Made by a program: the position numbers and the translations under genes. Below are positions 7,555 through 16,685 of a stretch of 64,000 nt of DNA, in pieces. Source of the stretch: Clostridia bacterium (lineage in GTDB: Bacteria; Bacillota; Clostridia; Oscillospirales; Acutalibacteraceae); assembly GCA_017465465.1 (NCBI GenBank), contig JAFTWE010000052.1, positions 1 through 64,000 on the forward strand, read 5' to 3'. Each line of letters starts with the position of its first letter. Within the stretch, counting starts at the first letter, position 1. The notes beneath the pieces were generated by a model. That model saw only the letters and a list, made by a program, of their open reading frames with translations. It made no database searches and was not told where the DNA came from.

Positions 7555-9717
7555 TTACTCCTTGATTGATATTTCGCTAATCATAAATCCTGCAACAGGT
7601 TCGGTGATTATGACCTCGGCATAACCGTTTTTAAAGAATTCTTTGGGAACGGTGTAGCTGATGGCGGTGTAGTTATCAGTCAGGTGAAGCCTTGAATATT
7701 CTTCATCAACCTCTCCGTCGTAGGGCTTGCCGCAGTAAAACTCCTTGCCGTTGATTTTAATTTTAAACTGATTTATGCTGTCGTCAAAGCTGCGGTTTTT
7801 ATATGTAATTCTCATTTTACAGCCGTCATTACCCTTAAGCGCAAATGAAAATCTGATATTATAGTGGTCATAAACCTTGGTCAGTCTCATGGGAAGAGTG
7901 CCGTCGTTAACAGGTCGGTCACCCTGAAAGTCCATATAAAATTCACCCTCTTGCTTGCCGATAGCTTCAAAGCCGTGGAAAGCGAATGAGAAATAATTTT
8001 CTCCCTTATGAGGGTCAATGATTTTAAGCAAAAACTCTTTGTCAGGGTTTTCTTTAATTTTGTTAAGCAAATAAAGCCTGTCGGTAACAGGTCGGTCAAT
8101 GGTTTCAAGTGTGCAGCCTCTGTCCCAATCCTTGCCGTGATAATTTTCAACATCCAACTGCATACCGATAAGCTCAAAAAGCGCCTTGCCGTGGAGATTG
8201 ATTTTTTCTCTTAAATTAAGATATTCTTCGCTGTAAGGTGTGCTGAGAATTTCTTCTGCTTTTTGAATGTTGCCTGCAAGAATTTCTGCTTTCGCCTTTC
8301 GGATAAGCTCGTTTTCAAAAACAAATCGGCTTTTGATAAGCATATCACATTCTGCGGCAAAAAGGTGCATCAGAAAGCGGTAGTTTTTTTCATTCTCAGC
8401 AGTTGCAAGAGTAGTAAGCTTTTTATAAACCGCATCAATAGCAGGGCTTTCGTCAGGGGCAGAATCCCAACATTTTTCAAGCATAAAAATGCAGTCGGCA
8501 AATTCGTCGGCATTCACCTGAGGGATATATGCCCTTGCATAGTCCTTTGCAATTTCGTAAATATTGCAGTTTGCGTCAAAATCAAGAGCACTCCACATAA
8601 CCTTGTTAAGGTCATCGTGAATTCCGTCAGAATAAGTTACGCTTCCCTCAACAAAATTTTGAGTCTGTCTGTAAATATGGCGGTATTCCGTCGGGCGCGG
8701 GTTTACGCTTTCACGGCTGAAGGCAGAGGCAAAGGCATAATGCCAATCGTCTTTGTCAAAGTGAACGGGATACTCGCATCTGACACAATGAGTAATGTCG
8801 GGATAAAATCTCAGCGGATATTTTTGCGGCACGGCCTTTCTCAAATCCTCAAGGGGCATTGCGTGATTAGGCCCGTAAATTATGCCTTCAATAAAATCAG
8901 GCTCTTTTGAAATTTCTTCAATAAATTTTTCTCCCCAGTCAGCATATTCGTGAGGCGCCTGAGCAGAAATCCACAGCTTTGTTTCAGGGTGAATCTCATT
9001 GAGAGTGGATTTAATAAGCTCACATCTTTTGAAGAAATCAGCAGGCATCATATCACCCGGGTCGCCGCCGGGAATAAACAGCGCATCAAGGCGTTTTGTT
9101 TCGCCGTAATAATCAAAGATTTTTGCTTTAACTTCCTCGTCACTTTCTTTTGAATACGTTGGGTGCCACACCGAAACATCAATATCAAGCTCACCGCAAA
9201 CCTCAGCAACCGCAATGAGCATATCTCTTGCGCTGAGCTTCATAAGGGAGTTTTGCTTTTCGTTATCACAAATTCCCTCAAAGGTGTTAAGCCCGAACAT
9301 CATCAAATCAAGAAGATATCTGCGGTATTGCCCCACACTCCACGCGTCGCAGGTGTTGTTTGTGTCGCGGTAGCCGAGCTGATGACCTCGGATTTTTTTG
9401 CTTGGCGAATATGTACCGCTTATGTTTTGGAGTAAAACAAAGCAGTTATTTTTAATTTCACTTTTTCTCAAAAACAGTGAATATCCGTAAATAAAACCTC
9501 TCAGCCTGTGGGCTGAAATTGTAATTGCATTATCGCTTATTTCAATCTGAAAATCTTCACTTTCATTAGCACAAAGCGTTTTAAAGCTAAAGCTGAAGCT
9601 TTCGTTAAAATCAAAATCGGGAATTCTCAAAATGATTTCTTCTTTAAAAAGCTCGGCGGCCTTTTGGGCAATTTCTGAGTCAAATGTTAAATTAAAGCCT
9701 GAAAAATCAAAAGTCAT
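7555..9717 (-). CDS. GH20/GH67-like glycoside hydrolase
   Basis: The 720-residue protein has an N-terminal zincin-like fold domain (about 1-100), a TIM-barrel region opening with RGHQLGYRDTNNTCDAW and continuing through FGLNTFEGI, and C-terminal helical and beta-sandwich parts. This matches the large family annotated as GH20 zincin-like fold/GH67-like proteins, many of which are uncharacterised. No signal peptide is seen, so a cytoplasmic role is likely. It is the first gene of a two-gene unit with the SGNH esterase; AAGG lies 8 bases before the ATG. The family is inferred from motif resemblance and the substrate is unknown. Confidence 0.7.
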   Translation of the reverse strand: MTFDFSGFNLTFDSEIAQKAAELFKEEIILRIPDFDFNESFSFSFKTLCANESEDFQIEISDNAITISAHRLRGFIYGYSLFLRKSEIKNNCFVLLQNISGTYSPSKKIRGHQLGYRDTNNTCDAWSVGQYRRYLLDLMMFGLNTFEGICDNEKQNSLMKLSARDMLIAVAEVCGELDIDVSVWHPTYSKESDEEVKAKIFDYYGETKRLDALFIPGGDPGDMMPADFFKRCELIKSTLNEIHPETKLWISAQAPHEYADWGEKFIEEISKEPDFIEGIIYGPNHAMPLEDLRKAVPQKYPLRFYPDITHCVRCEYPVHFDKDDWHYAFASAFSRESVNPRPTEYRHIYRQTQNFVEGSVTYSDGIHDDLNKVMWSALDFDANCNIYEIAKDYARAYIPQVNADEFADCIFMLEKCWDSAPDESPAIDAVYKKLTTLATAENEKNYRFLMHLFAAECDMLIKSRFVFENELIRKAKAEILAGNIQKAEEILSTPYSEEYLNLREKINLHGKALFELIGMQLDVENYHGKDWDRGCTLETIDRPVTDRLYLLNKIKENPDKEFLLKIIDPHKGENYFSFAFHGFEAIGKQEGEFYMDFQGDRPVNDGTLPMRLTKVYDHYNIRFSFALKGNDGCKMRITYKNRSFDDSINQFKIKINGKEFYCGKPYDGEVDEEYSRLHLTDNYTAISYTVPKEFFKNGYAEVIITEPVAGFMISEISIKE

Positions 9718-9729
9718 ACAAACACAACC

Positions 9730-9758
9730 TTGAAAAATAGTTTTAGATATTGTAACAT
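9730..9758 (+). promoter_or_regulatory. Possible promoter of the FkbM gene
   Basis: TTGAAA (9730-9735), 17 bases, then TAACAT (9753-9758), ahead of the GGAGAG ribosome site of the next gene. The -10 match is imperfect. Confidence 0.4.
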
Positions 9759-9792
9759 ATACAGGTAGGATTTATCAACAGGAGAGAACGCA

Positions 9793-10851
9793 ATGATTGA
9801 AAAAATTGTTGAGCAAAATGTGTGGGATGTTTTAAAAAGCACACCTTTGCCTATAGTGATTTACGGAATGGGCAACGGTGCCGATATGGTTATTGATAAG
9901 CTTCATTCAATGGGCGTGGAGTTTGCCGACATTTTTGCAAGCGATAAATTTGTCCGCGGTCAGTTTTTCAGAGGTAAGCAGGTTGTAAAATATGATGATA
10001 TCTGCAAAAAATATGATGATTTTTTTATTGTGATGAGCTTTGCTGTTCACGATGATGAAACAATCGAAAATGTGATTAAAATGTCAAAGGAGCATCCTCT
10101 TGTTGCGCCTGATGTTCCCGTTGCAGATGACAGCATTTTTACCCGCGAATTTATTGAAGAACACGATGAAGAATTTGCCACAGCTTTCTCTCTTCTTGCC
10201 GATGATGAATCAAAAGAAAATTATATAAACATTCTGAATTTTAAAGTCAGCGGAAAAATAGAATATCTTTTAAAAGCAGAAAAAGAAAAACCGTTTGTTT
10301 ATGAAGAAATTCTCAAAATTTCTGACGATGAAATTTTTGTGGATTTGGGTGCTTATGACGGCGACACAATCAGAGAATTTATTGAAGCCTGCCAAGGAAA
10401 ATATAAAAAGATTTTCGGCTTTGAAGCTGATGAAAAAAACTTTAAAAAGCTCAGCGTAAATACCGAAAGTCTTGAAAATATTTCAATTTATAATCTTGCC
10501 GCCTGGGATAAAAAAGAAACCCTCCTTTTTGAAAAAAAGAAGGGGAGAAATTCAAAGCTTTCTTCATCGGGGAATGTAGAGGTTTTGGCAGACAGTGTGG
10601 ATAATGTAATAGCCGACAAGATAACGGTTTTGAAAATGGATATTGAAGGCAGTGAAGAAAAAGCACTTGACGGCGCAAGAGAAACAATTATAAAATATAA
10701 GCCGAAGCTTTATGTCTGCGCCTATCACAGAAACAGTGATATGTTTTTGTTGCCTTTAAAGATAAACAGCTTTTGTGAAGATTACAGATTTTATTTTTAC
10801 CATCACAGATATATTCCTGCTTGGGAATCCAATTTTTACGGGGTGATTTAA
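9793..10851 (+). CDS. FkbM-family methyltransferase
   Basis: The 352-residue protein has an N-terminal region of about 160 residues (with a Rossmann-like IYGMGNGADMVIDKL) and a C-terminal FkbM-type S-adenosylmethionine methyltransferase domain. Motif I is FVDLGAYDGDTIREF (about 188-202) and the late KMDIEGSEEKALDGA block is typical of FkbM. Such enzymes usually O-methylate sugars or polyketides. The acceptor is not evident here. The stop codon shares a base with the next start (TAATG). Confidence 0.88.
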   Translation: MIEKIVEQNVWDVLKSTPLPIVIYGMGNGADMVIDKLHSMGVEFADIFASDKFVRGQFFRGKQVVKYDDICKKYDDFFIVMSFAVHDDETIENVIKMSKEHPLVAPDVPVADDSIFTREFIEEHDEEFATAFSLLADDESKENYINILNFKVSGKIEYLLKAEKEKPFVYEEILKISDDEIFVDLGAYDGDTIREFIEACQGKYKKIFGFEADEKNFKKLSVNTESLENISIYNLAAWDKKETLLFEKKKGRNSKLSSSGNVEVLADSVDNVIADKITVLKMDIEGSEEKALDGARETIIKYKPKLYVCAYHRNSDMFLLPLKINSFCEDYRFYFYHHRYIPAWESNFYGVI

Positions 10852-11951
10852 TGGCGAATCCAAAAAGTAAAATTCTTCCGAGAATTTTAAGCACAATGGT
10901 TGTTGTGTGTATGTTTTATTGTATTGGTGAGTTTGCACCAATGCTTGGTTATGATTTTTCAATGTTCGGTGTCAATATCATCGGTGCGGGTCTTGGGATT
11001 ATAATCGTAGGAGTTGTGTGCATAGCCAATCAGCGCCCCCTTGGGAGTATCGGTTTAATATTTGAATTGCCTCGTATTTTAAGAGGTATTCTGGTAGGCG
11101 GAAGTATGGCGGTGTTGCCCATAGCTTTCGTTTTTGCCGTTCAGGTGGGCTTGTATTCGGTTTTTAAAATTCCTTCGCTCGCCCCATCCTTTGTTGCACC
11201 TAACTTTAACGGTGAAGCGTCTTTAATTAAGCTGGTGCTTTTTGCGGCAGGCTGCGGTGCTTCATCACTTATGCAGGAGCTGACTTTCAGAGGCTATGTG
11301 GTTCGTTCAATGCGCCCCCAATACCCGTTTACGGATGCAAATATAGCTCAGGCAGGGCTGAGTATTGCTTTGCCGTTGATTGCTGTTGCTAAAAACCTTA
11401 TCTGCGGAGGTTATGCTGAAAGAAGCGGAGTAAGCCTCTGGATATTTCTTGTGATAGCGGTAGTGTTTTTCGCCGCCTATACTTTTATTTCTTCTTTAAA
11501 AAGAGGCTTTGTTACAAGGGTAACGGGAGATATCTGGCCGTCGTTTTTCGGAAACTTCTTTTTTCAGTTTTTAGGCGGAGGTCTTTTTGTTCAAAGTATG
11601 ATTTTAACTTCATACTCTTCAATGATAAGGCTCTTTGCGGCAGAGACAATTTCAATGACTGTAGCATACATATATTATCACCGCCAGTATGTCCGCAACA
11701 AAAAAAGAAAAGAAGAGCACGAAAAAAAGCTGGCTCAAAGGCTGGAGGCTATGCGTTTGGAGGAGCTTTCACGCGGGGCAGACCCCAATGTTGAAGATTT
11801 GTCGCAAAAAAGCGTTAAAGAAATTATGGAACAGCACAACAAAAGAATATTGGACTCAATCGGTGCTCATTCCAAGCCTGTTCAGCCGCAAAATGATGAC
11901 AGCATTGTTAATCTCAAAGAGGTTGAATTTAACGAAAATGTTAATCCGTAA
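10851..11951 (+). CDS. CPBP (Abi/CAAX protease-like) membrane protein with degenerate active site
   Basis: The protein has 366 residues from the ATG at 10851, which overlaps the FkbM stop. Seven or eight hydrophobic segments are followed by a charged C-terminal tail of about 90 residues (KKRKEEHEKKLAQRLEAMR). The block QELTFRGYVVR resembles CPBP motif 1 (EExxxR) but has Gln for the first Glu. DIWPSFFGNFFF resembles motif 4 (HxxxN) but has Ser in place of His. It is therefore probably not an active glutamic protease. The family call rests on a short match. Confidence 0.6.
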   Translation: MANPKSKILPRILSTMVVVCMFYCIGEFAPMLGYDFSMFGVNIIGAGLGIIIVGVVCIANQRPLGSIGLIFELPRILRGILVGGSMAVLPIAFVFAVQVGLYSVFKIPSLAPSFVAPNFNGEASLIKLVLFAAGCGASSLMQELTFRGYVVRSMRPQYPFTDANIAQAGLSIALPLIAVAKNLICGGYAERSGVSLWIFLVIAVVFFAAYTFISSLKRGFVTRVTGDIWPSFFGNFFFQFLGGGLFVQSMILTSYSSMIRLFAAETISMTVAYIYYHRQYVRNKKRKEEHEKKLAQRLEAMRLEELSRGADPNVEDLSQKSVKEIMEQHNKRILDSIGAHSKPVQPQNDDSIVNLKEVEFNENVNP

Positions 11952-11955
11952 AAAT

Positions 11956-11986
11956 CGCCCGCCTTACTGCTAAAGTAAAGCGGGCG
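11956..11986. terminator. Intrinsic terminator between convergent genes
   Basis: The stem CGCCCGCCTTA / TAAAGCGGGCG has one mismatch and a 9-base loop. The T-rich side is in the minus direction, so it best serves the phage head operon, but it lies between two converging genes and could act for both. Confidence 0.65.
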
Positions 11987-11990
11987 AAGC

Positions 11991-12824
11991 TTATTTAAAG
12001 GCTATGTAGCAATATGTTACGCCAAGTTCGTTAAAAAATGAAACGATTCCGTCGTAGGTGCTTTTGACTGTTCTGAATCCGTTGGTTGTCAGCCGCACCC
12101 CGGAGGAATAGTAGTCTTGTGTTGCAAAAGCAATGTGGTTAGCGGCTGTCCCTGCATCAAAATCAATTTCCATCGTCGGAAGGTCAGGGCAAAAAAGCAA
12201 CAGCATTTTAGGCTCAAATCCAACGCTTACTGTAATTGAAGATTGTCCTGTTCCTGTGTAGTATCCCGCTATAAAGGGGTTATTCCAATGCTCCTTATCT
12301 TCAGCGGTTACATGAGCTTCGCTGTTTGTGATGTGACCTGAGCAGATAAATTCCTTATCTAAAAATGAGGTGAAGTTTTCGTCCACACTTTCTGCAGGGC
12401 AAAAATCTGCCGCAAGCTTAAACCAGCCGTGGCAAACAAGTGCGCTTGTATCTCTGTCAGATTCAATTTCACTGCATCCCGATTCTTCAATGTTTAAATC
12501 GGTGCGGAAAGTGAGAGCATCAATTATTTTTGTAAAATAATCGTGGCAGGCAGAGCCGCCGTAAGAATACGGCACACAGATGCTAAGGCGTGTTTTTATA
12601 TTTGCGGTGCGGCAGTATTCCTGCTTTTCAAGCACACCGTCATCATTTGCTATAAATTTGTCAACAATAGACATTTCTTCAATGCCAACAGCAACGATTG
12701 CCTTTTTCAGCGGAACGGATTTTAAAATCGGCGGAAATTCGGTAAAAAATGTGATGTCGTTAAGCTCCTCCTGCGAGTTGAGCCAGTCAACGATTTTTTG
12801 AGGTATTGTTACAACAGAATCCAT
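11991..12824 (-). CDS. Phage tail-terminator-like protein fused to a tail-fibre-type C-terminal domain
   Basis: This 277-residue protein is the last gene of the head module. Residues 1-150 resemble siphophage tail terminator/minor capsid proteins (FFTEFPPILKSVPLKKAIVAVG). A linker HVTAEDKEHWNN (about 170-181), typical of tail fibres, leads to a C-terminal beta domain. That domain has the pattern SVGFEPKMLLLF ... TTNGF ... GVTYCYIAFK, common at the tips of phage receptor-binding proteins. The fusion of a neck protein to an adhesin-like domain, with no tail tube gene after it, is unusual. The family assignments are by pattern only. Confidence 0.6.
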   Translation of the reverse strand: MDSVVTIPQKIVDWLNSQEELNDITFFTEFPPILKSVPLKKAIVAVGIEEMSIVDKFIANDDGVLEKQEYCRTANIKTRLSICVPYSYGGSACHDYFTKIIDALTFRTDLNIEESGCSEIESDRDTSALVCHGWFKLAADFCPAESVDENFTSFLDKEFICSGHITNSEAHVTAEDKEHWNNPFIAGYYTGTGQSSITVSVGFEPKMLLLFCPDLPTMEIDFDAGTAANHIAFATQDYYSSGVRLTTNGFRTVKSTYDGIVSFFNELGVTYCYIAFK

Positions 12825-12825
12825 T

Positions 12826-13170
12826 TTATCCCTCCACTATTTCTCTGATAATTGCCCAGATATAAAGGGGCTTTTCTCCGCAAAACACCTTTTCGGCGCG
12901 GTCAATGGTGTATTTTGTTCCGTCACAAAGAATGTGACCTGTCATTGTGTCAAAGCTTGTCAGGTCGTGCTCTGCAGGGCCGATGTAAAGATATTTGCCC
13001 TGATTATCAAAGCCGATAACCGTATAAACGCCGTCAAGATACATTTTATTTTTGTATCGCAGGGGCTGAATAAAGCCGTGAAAAATCTCTGAGCTCCAGC
13101 CGTCGTCCTGTTTGAGTGAAATTTCTCTGCCGAACTTTTTAAAAACAGTATCAAGCTGGATTTGCGTCAT
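12826..13170 (-). CDS. Phage head-closure/neck-like protein
   Basis: The protein has 114 residues from the ATG at 13170, chosen because GGAAAGGTGG lies 7 bases upstream; an earlier in-frame start would lie inside the preceding gene. The small beta-rich protein (GFIQPLRYKNKMYLDG, YLYIGPAEHDL) has the size, position and composition of head-closure or minor structural proteins that follow the head-tail connector in Firmicutes siphophages. It overlaps the connector gene by 20 bases. The specific family is not certain. Confidence 0.65.
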   Translation of the reverse strand: MTQIQLDTVFKKFGREISLKQDDGWSSEIFHGFIQPLRYKNKMYLDGVYTVIGFDNQGKYLYIGPAEHDLTSFDTMTGHILCDGTKYTIDRAEKVFCGEKPLYIWAIIREIVEG

Positions 13171-13552
13171 AAATATCCACCTTTCCAAAGTAAAAGCCGT
13201 TATCCGAAAGCAACGGTGTTATTTCAAGCATAGCTTTATCGCAAATTTCTTTTGCAAGGCTTAGCTGTTCCTTAGCATCAGCGGTGCTGTAAGAAATGCT
13301 GAGGTCGCCTGCCTTAAACGATGTCATTTCAGCCTCTTTCTGAATTCCGCACCTTTTAATGCAAAGCTTGTAAAAAGCAATTCCTGCTGCGGCTGCGGCT
13401 ATTCTCGGGTCTGTTTGTTCAACCTCAGGCTTAAGCTTTGCATTGATTTCGTCAAGGGCGCGCTGGCAGATGGCTTCTGCCGTTTCCTTTTCGCTGTCAG
13501 CTATATCCGTCAGAAGCGACAGCGCATCTGTTACTTCCCAAATGTAAGCCAT
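13151..13552 (-). CDS. Phage head-tail connector-like protein
   Basis: A 133-residue mostly helical protein placed directly after the capsid gene, as gp6-type head-tail connectors are. It contains an alanine-rich central helix (DPRIAAAAAGIAFYKLCI), a segment typical of this adaptor family. It should form the ring joining portal to neck. It starts five bases after the capsid stop. The function is inferred mainly from gene order and fold type. Confidence 0.7.
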   Translation of the reverse strand: MAYIWEVTDALSLLTDIADSEKETAEAICQRALDEINAKLKPEVEQTDPRIAAAAAGIAFYKLCIKRCGIQKEAEMTSFKAGDLSISYSTADAKEQLSLAKEICDKAMLEITPLLSDNGFYFGKVDIYDANPA

Positions 13553-13557
13553 ATCAA

Positions 13558-14559
13558 TTAACCCTTGGTGATAACTTTTGAAGCGTCACCAATGATTTTT
13601 GCAAAGCCGTCGATAGAGGTGATTGAAATCTGCTGAAGCTGACGGTCAATAAGCTTGCCGTAGTCGGTTTCAATGTCGCCAACCTTAATGTGCTCAAGAG
13701 CGCAGGATTTGTCAAGGCCGATGATTGTGCCGTCAGAGTCAATGCTTGATGTTTTGATAAGCTTTGCGCCAAACGGAGTAATCATTTTACCGGTGCCGTG
13801 GAAGTTAAGGCCTGCAGAGCCGTCGCGGAATTCGCTGAGCTTAAGAATTGCGCTTGCCGCAGACGGTGAAGCAAGAATTGTGTTAAGCTCATACGGTGAA
13901 AAGCTGTTCCAGAAGTCAACAAGGCTGTCATAGGTGTAGTTGCTTACCGATGATGAAGCGGCGGCGTTTTCGTTGCCGTCACCGTTAATAAGAACATCTA
14001 CAGCGTCAGCCATAAGAGTCTGTGAAAGGTAAGCACCGATTCTCTTAAGGGCAACTGCCACAATGTCAAGGCGCTGGAAACGAAGCACATCATAAGATGT
14101 TGTAATCATTCTGCCGCGCTTTTTAAGGCGGATTGTTCTGTCACTAACAGAAAAGTCAGCCTCGGCAAGAGTTTCGCCCTCTGTGTATTCGGGCATTTCC
14201 ATATTTTCTTTGCTCATCACAAGGTCCATTGCACGGTAATCCATTGAATCAATAGCGGTTGTTGCGGCAACAATATCGGGAATGAAATTTGCCTCATCCA
14301 TACCGTGACGAACAGCTCTTGCAACATATTCAGGGAAGAGGACAGCCGCATCGCTTGTGCTGAAAAATTTGCCGACAACACTGCTGTCTGCACCTGAGAT
14401 TTTGATATCAAATCTCTTAAGCTGGCGCTGATAAGCGTCAAGGCCTTCGAGTGATGTGCCCTTGTAGTTTTCTGAAGGGTCAAGGGCTTCAAGTGTCTGA
14501 GCAAAAGAACGGCCTGTGCCGTACATACCTTTTTCAAGTTTAATGTTATCAAATGACAT
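13558..14559 (-). CDS. Phage major capsid protein
   Basis: This 333-residue protein is the HK97-fold shell protein of the head module. It has an N-terminal arm, a long helix region (VARAVRHGMDEANFIPDIVAA) and a P-domain-like RLKKRGRMITTSYDVLRF segment. The A-domain-like part (GKMITPFGAKLIKTSSI, LDKSCALEHIKVG) is typical of Clostridial phage capsids. It lies between the prohead protease and the connector, the usual order. The frame is intact and full length, arguing against simple prophage decay. A strong AGGAG site lies upstream. Confidence 0.9.
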   Translation of the reverse strand: MSFDNIKLEKGMYGTGRSFAQTLEALDPSENYKGTSLEGLDAYQRQLKRFDIKISGADSSVVGKFFSTSDAAVLFPEYVARAVRHGMDEANFIPDIVAATTAIDSMDYRAMDLVMSKENMEMPEYTEGETLAEADFSVSDRTIRLKKRGRMITTSYDVLRFQRLDIVAVALKRIGAYLSQTLMADAVDVLINGDGNENAAASSSVSNYTYDSLVDFWNSFSPYELNTILASPSAASAILKLSEFRDGSAGLNFHGTGKMITPFGAKLIKTSSIDSDGTIIGLDKSCALEHIKVGDIETDYGKLIDRQLQQISITSIDGFAKIIGDASKVITKG

Positions 14560-14574
14560 TTTTATATCTCCTTT

Positions 14575-15543
14575 TTAAAAAATAAATTGATTATTATCTG
14601 TGTGATTTTTTGAAGCAGGCTTTAACTGAGGTGATAACGGAATCACCCTGCCTGCTCTTTCTGAAAATGAATCTCTTAGTTTTTTGAGCCTTTCAATATC
14701 AAGGCCCTTGCACATGTCCTGTGCGGTTTCGATGTCAATTCCTTTCAAGGCCAGGGCGGCATATTTAACGGTTTCTTTTGTAAGCTCGTTTCTGTAAGCT
14801 TCACCCTCTGCCGCCGCTTTCTGAAGCTCAGAGAGCTTTTCTCCGAGCTCCTTTGAAAGCTGAGGGCTAATGACAACCTCTTTGCCTTTTTTTATTGTCG
14901 CTTCAAGCTCGCTGAAGGTTTTGGTAACCTTTGCCTTGGGGTAGCTTTTAACAACCCCTGCACCCACCTGAGCAGGCACCGCCACAAATGACCATTCATA
15001 AGCATCTGCAGGGTCCTTTAAAATGCAGTGGCACATTTTGCCTGAATATTCAATGCCTTTAATGTGGCTGCATTTTTCGCTTCGCATATCATTGCCGCAA
15101 ACCGAGCAGATGTAGCTTTTAACACTGCAGCAAACGCTGACCTCTTTTTTGATACCTGCATCAATTTCTGTAATAAGATTCTGATTGCTTTCGGTGCGGG
15201 GCATATACGCCTTTGCTTTTAAAAATCTGTAGCTGTCGCCATAAGAGGTCTTTTTACCGGTGTCGGTAACAACCTCAGTTTTATAAATTCTTGCAGTCTG
15301 ATTTTTGCCCGAATGACTGTGGTCAAAAATTCCTGTTATGCCAACGAACATATCCTTAAGCTTTTCCAAAGCGAGATTATCAAATCTTTCACCGTCGCGG
15401 TCAATTTCGTTATCGCAAAGAATAACGCTGAATGTAAAAACATCTTCTGCTTTCAGCTCTTTTCGTGTAAATCGGTTAATAAGCTCAAGGTCTTCGGCTG
15501 TAATCTCCTGAGGAGCAGTTGCGGATTTAAAGCTTTTATCCAT
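14575..15543 (-). CDS. Phage prohead protease with scaffold-like C-terminus
   Basis: In this 322-residue protein, residues 30-215 resemble a capsid maturation serine protease. A His lies in IFDHSHSG and a candidate nucleophile Ser in EVSVCCS. A Cys cluster (CSVCGNDMRSEKCSH ... CHC) is inserted next to the nucleophile, a zinc-ribbon-like feature I recall from other Clostridial phage proteases. DAYEWSFVAVPAQVGAG ends the domain. Residues 235-310 are charged helices suited to scaffolding (KELGEKLSELQKAAAEGEAY). It overlaps the portal gene by eight bases. Confidence 0.78.
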   Translation of the reverse strand: MDKSFKSATAPQEITAEDLELINRFTRKELKAEDVFTFSVILCDNEIDRDGERFDNLALEKLKDMFVGITGIFDHSHSGKNQTARIYKTEVVTDTGKKTSYGDSYRFLKAKAYMPRTESNQNLITEIDAGIKKEVSVCCSVKSYICSVCGNDMRSEKCSHIKGIEYSGKMCHCILKDPADAYEWSFVAVPAQVGAGVVKSYPKAKVTKTFSELEATIKKGKEVVISPQLSKELGEKLSELQKAAAEGEAYRNELTKETVKYAALALKGIDIETAQDMCKGLDIERLKKLRDSFSERAGRVIPLSPQLKPASKNHTDNNQFIF

Positions 15544-16684
15544 TTGATTCTCCTTTCAATTCCTGTTGAATTTTTTCTCTCTGTGCATCGTAAAGACGAG
15601 CCTTGCTAAGCTCACATTCATCCTGAAGAGTGATATCGTCCCAGATTATTTCAGGAGTGTCTGCAATGCTGTTGAGATTAAGATACATTTTGCAGATTTT
15701 AAGAATAACGGGGGTCAGAATTCTTCTGTAGGCTTCAAGCTCACTTGTAAGCAAATCCGCCTGCTGGCTTGACATTCTTTCTGTAGATGACCAGGAAAGT
15801 CCGAGCATAAAAGGCGGAATTCCTGTTTTTGCAACAATCTGCTCAAGCATCTGACGAACAGGCACTTCACTGTCGAGAATCTGACTGTCGGCGCCGATAG
15901 CCTTTATGCTCACATCACCCACAGCAACAAAATCTCTCACAGGGCCGCCTGCTTTCATTGCCTCGCCCCATTCGCGGGCAACCTGCTGAGCGCGGTCCTT
16001 GGCATAAGCTCTGTCCATTGCATCGTTCTGGGGCTTGTAGGTCACGGCATAGCGGATGTTTCCTGCACGCTCCCAGTTTTCACCAACGGTCTGAAAAATC
16101 TTCATAAGAATTCCGCTGACAAAGGGAAGCCCTTTTAAAATTGAATTTCCGCAAAGTCCTCCGCTTTCAGGGTTGAGCACAGACAACAGCACAAGCTCAG
16201 GGTATTTAACAGGCACGGCCTCACCGCAACCTCTTGTGCAAACAAGGCAGTCAATGTTGTTTTCTGCTCTGCGAAGCTCAATATCTTCAATGTCTGCATT
16301 ATAAAGTGCGGCAATGTTGCCTTTGGAATCTGTAACAATTTCACCCACAGCCGTTCCGTATGTAAGAAGCTGTTCGAAATAGGTTGAAATAAATTCAAAA
16401 ATTCCGTATCTCCCTGAAGAAACGGGAACGCTTTGCAAAAATGAATTGATAAGCTCGGTGTTCTGAGGCTTTGCACATTCCACTTTAAAGCCTCCGGTGA
16501 GCCTGACCGTTTTTAAAATTGCCGCGTCAATAAGGGGCACCGCTTCGCGAAGCTCTCGGTAGAGCCGTGTCTGCCCGTTTGAAAGGGGAACATAATTGTT
16601 CACAAAGTCAAAAATCTGCGGTTTGTATGTTTGCGGTACTGATACCGCTGTTTTTGCTGATGAAATTTTTTTGAAAAATCCCAT
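15536..16684 (-). CDS. Phage portal protein
   Basis: The protein has 382 residues from the ATG at 16684, chosen for AAAGGAGA 7 bases upstream; longer starts would run into the terminase gene. It forms the dodecameric DNA entry port at one head vertex. Portal features include GNSILKGLPFVSGILMKIF, the wing/stem region GENWERAGNIRYAV, and the crown-side IVAKTGIPPFMLGLSW block with a helical SSQQADLLTSELEAYRR end, resembling DUF935-type portals. Order TerL-portal-protease-capsid is canonical. Confidence 0.87.
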   Translation of the reverse strand: MGFFKKISSAKTAVSVPQTYKPQIFDFVNNYVPLSNGQTRLYRELREAVPLIDAAILKTVRLTGGFKVECAKPQNTELINSFLQSVPVSSGRYGIFEFISTYFEQLLTYGTAVGEIVTDSKGNIAALYNADIEDIELRRAENNIDCLVCTRGCGEAVPVKYPELVLLSVLNPESGGLCGNSILKGLPFVSGILMKIFQTVGENWERAGNIRYAVTYKPQNDAMDRAYAKDRAQQVAREWGEAMKAGGPVRDFVAVGDVSIKAIGADSQILDSEVPVRQMLEQIVAKTGIPPFMLGLSWSSTERMSSQQADLLTSELEAYRRILTPVILKICKMYLNLNSIADTPEIIWDDITLQDECELSKARLYDAQREKIQQELKGESNG

Positions 16685-16685
16685 C

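Noticed and set aside
8263..8910. Plus-strand 215-codon frame inside the large glycosidase gene
   Set aside because: It lies wholly opposite a convincing 720-residue gene, lacks a ribosome site and has a composition typical of a shadow frame.
14575..15543. Cys-rich insertion in the prohead protease as a novel feature
   Set aside because: A similar CSxCG...CxH cluster is, as far as I recall, common in Clostridial phage proteases, so it is noted in the feature entry only.
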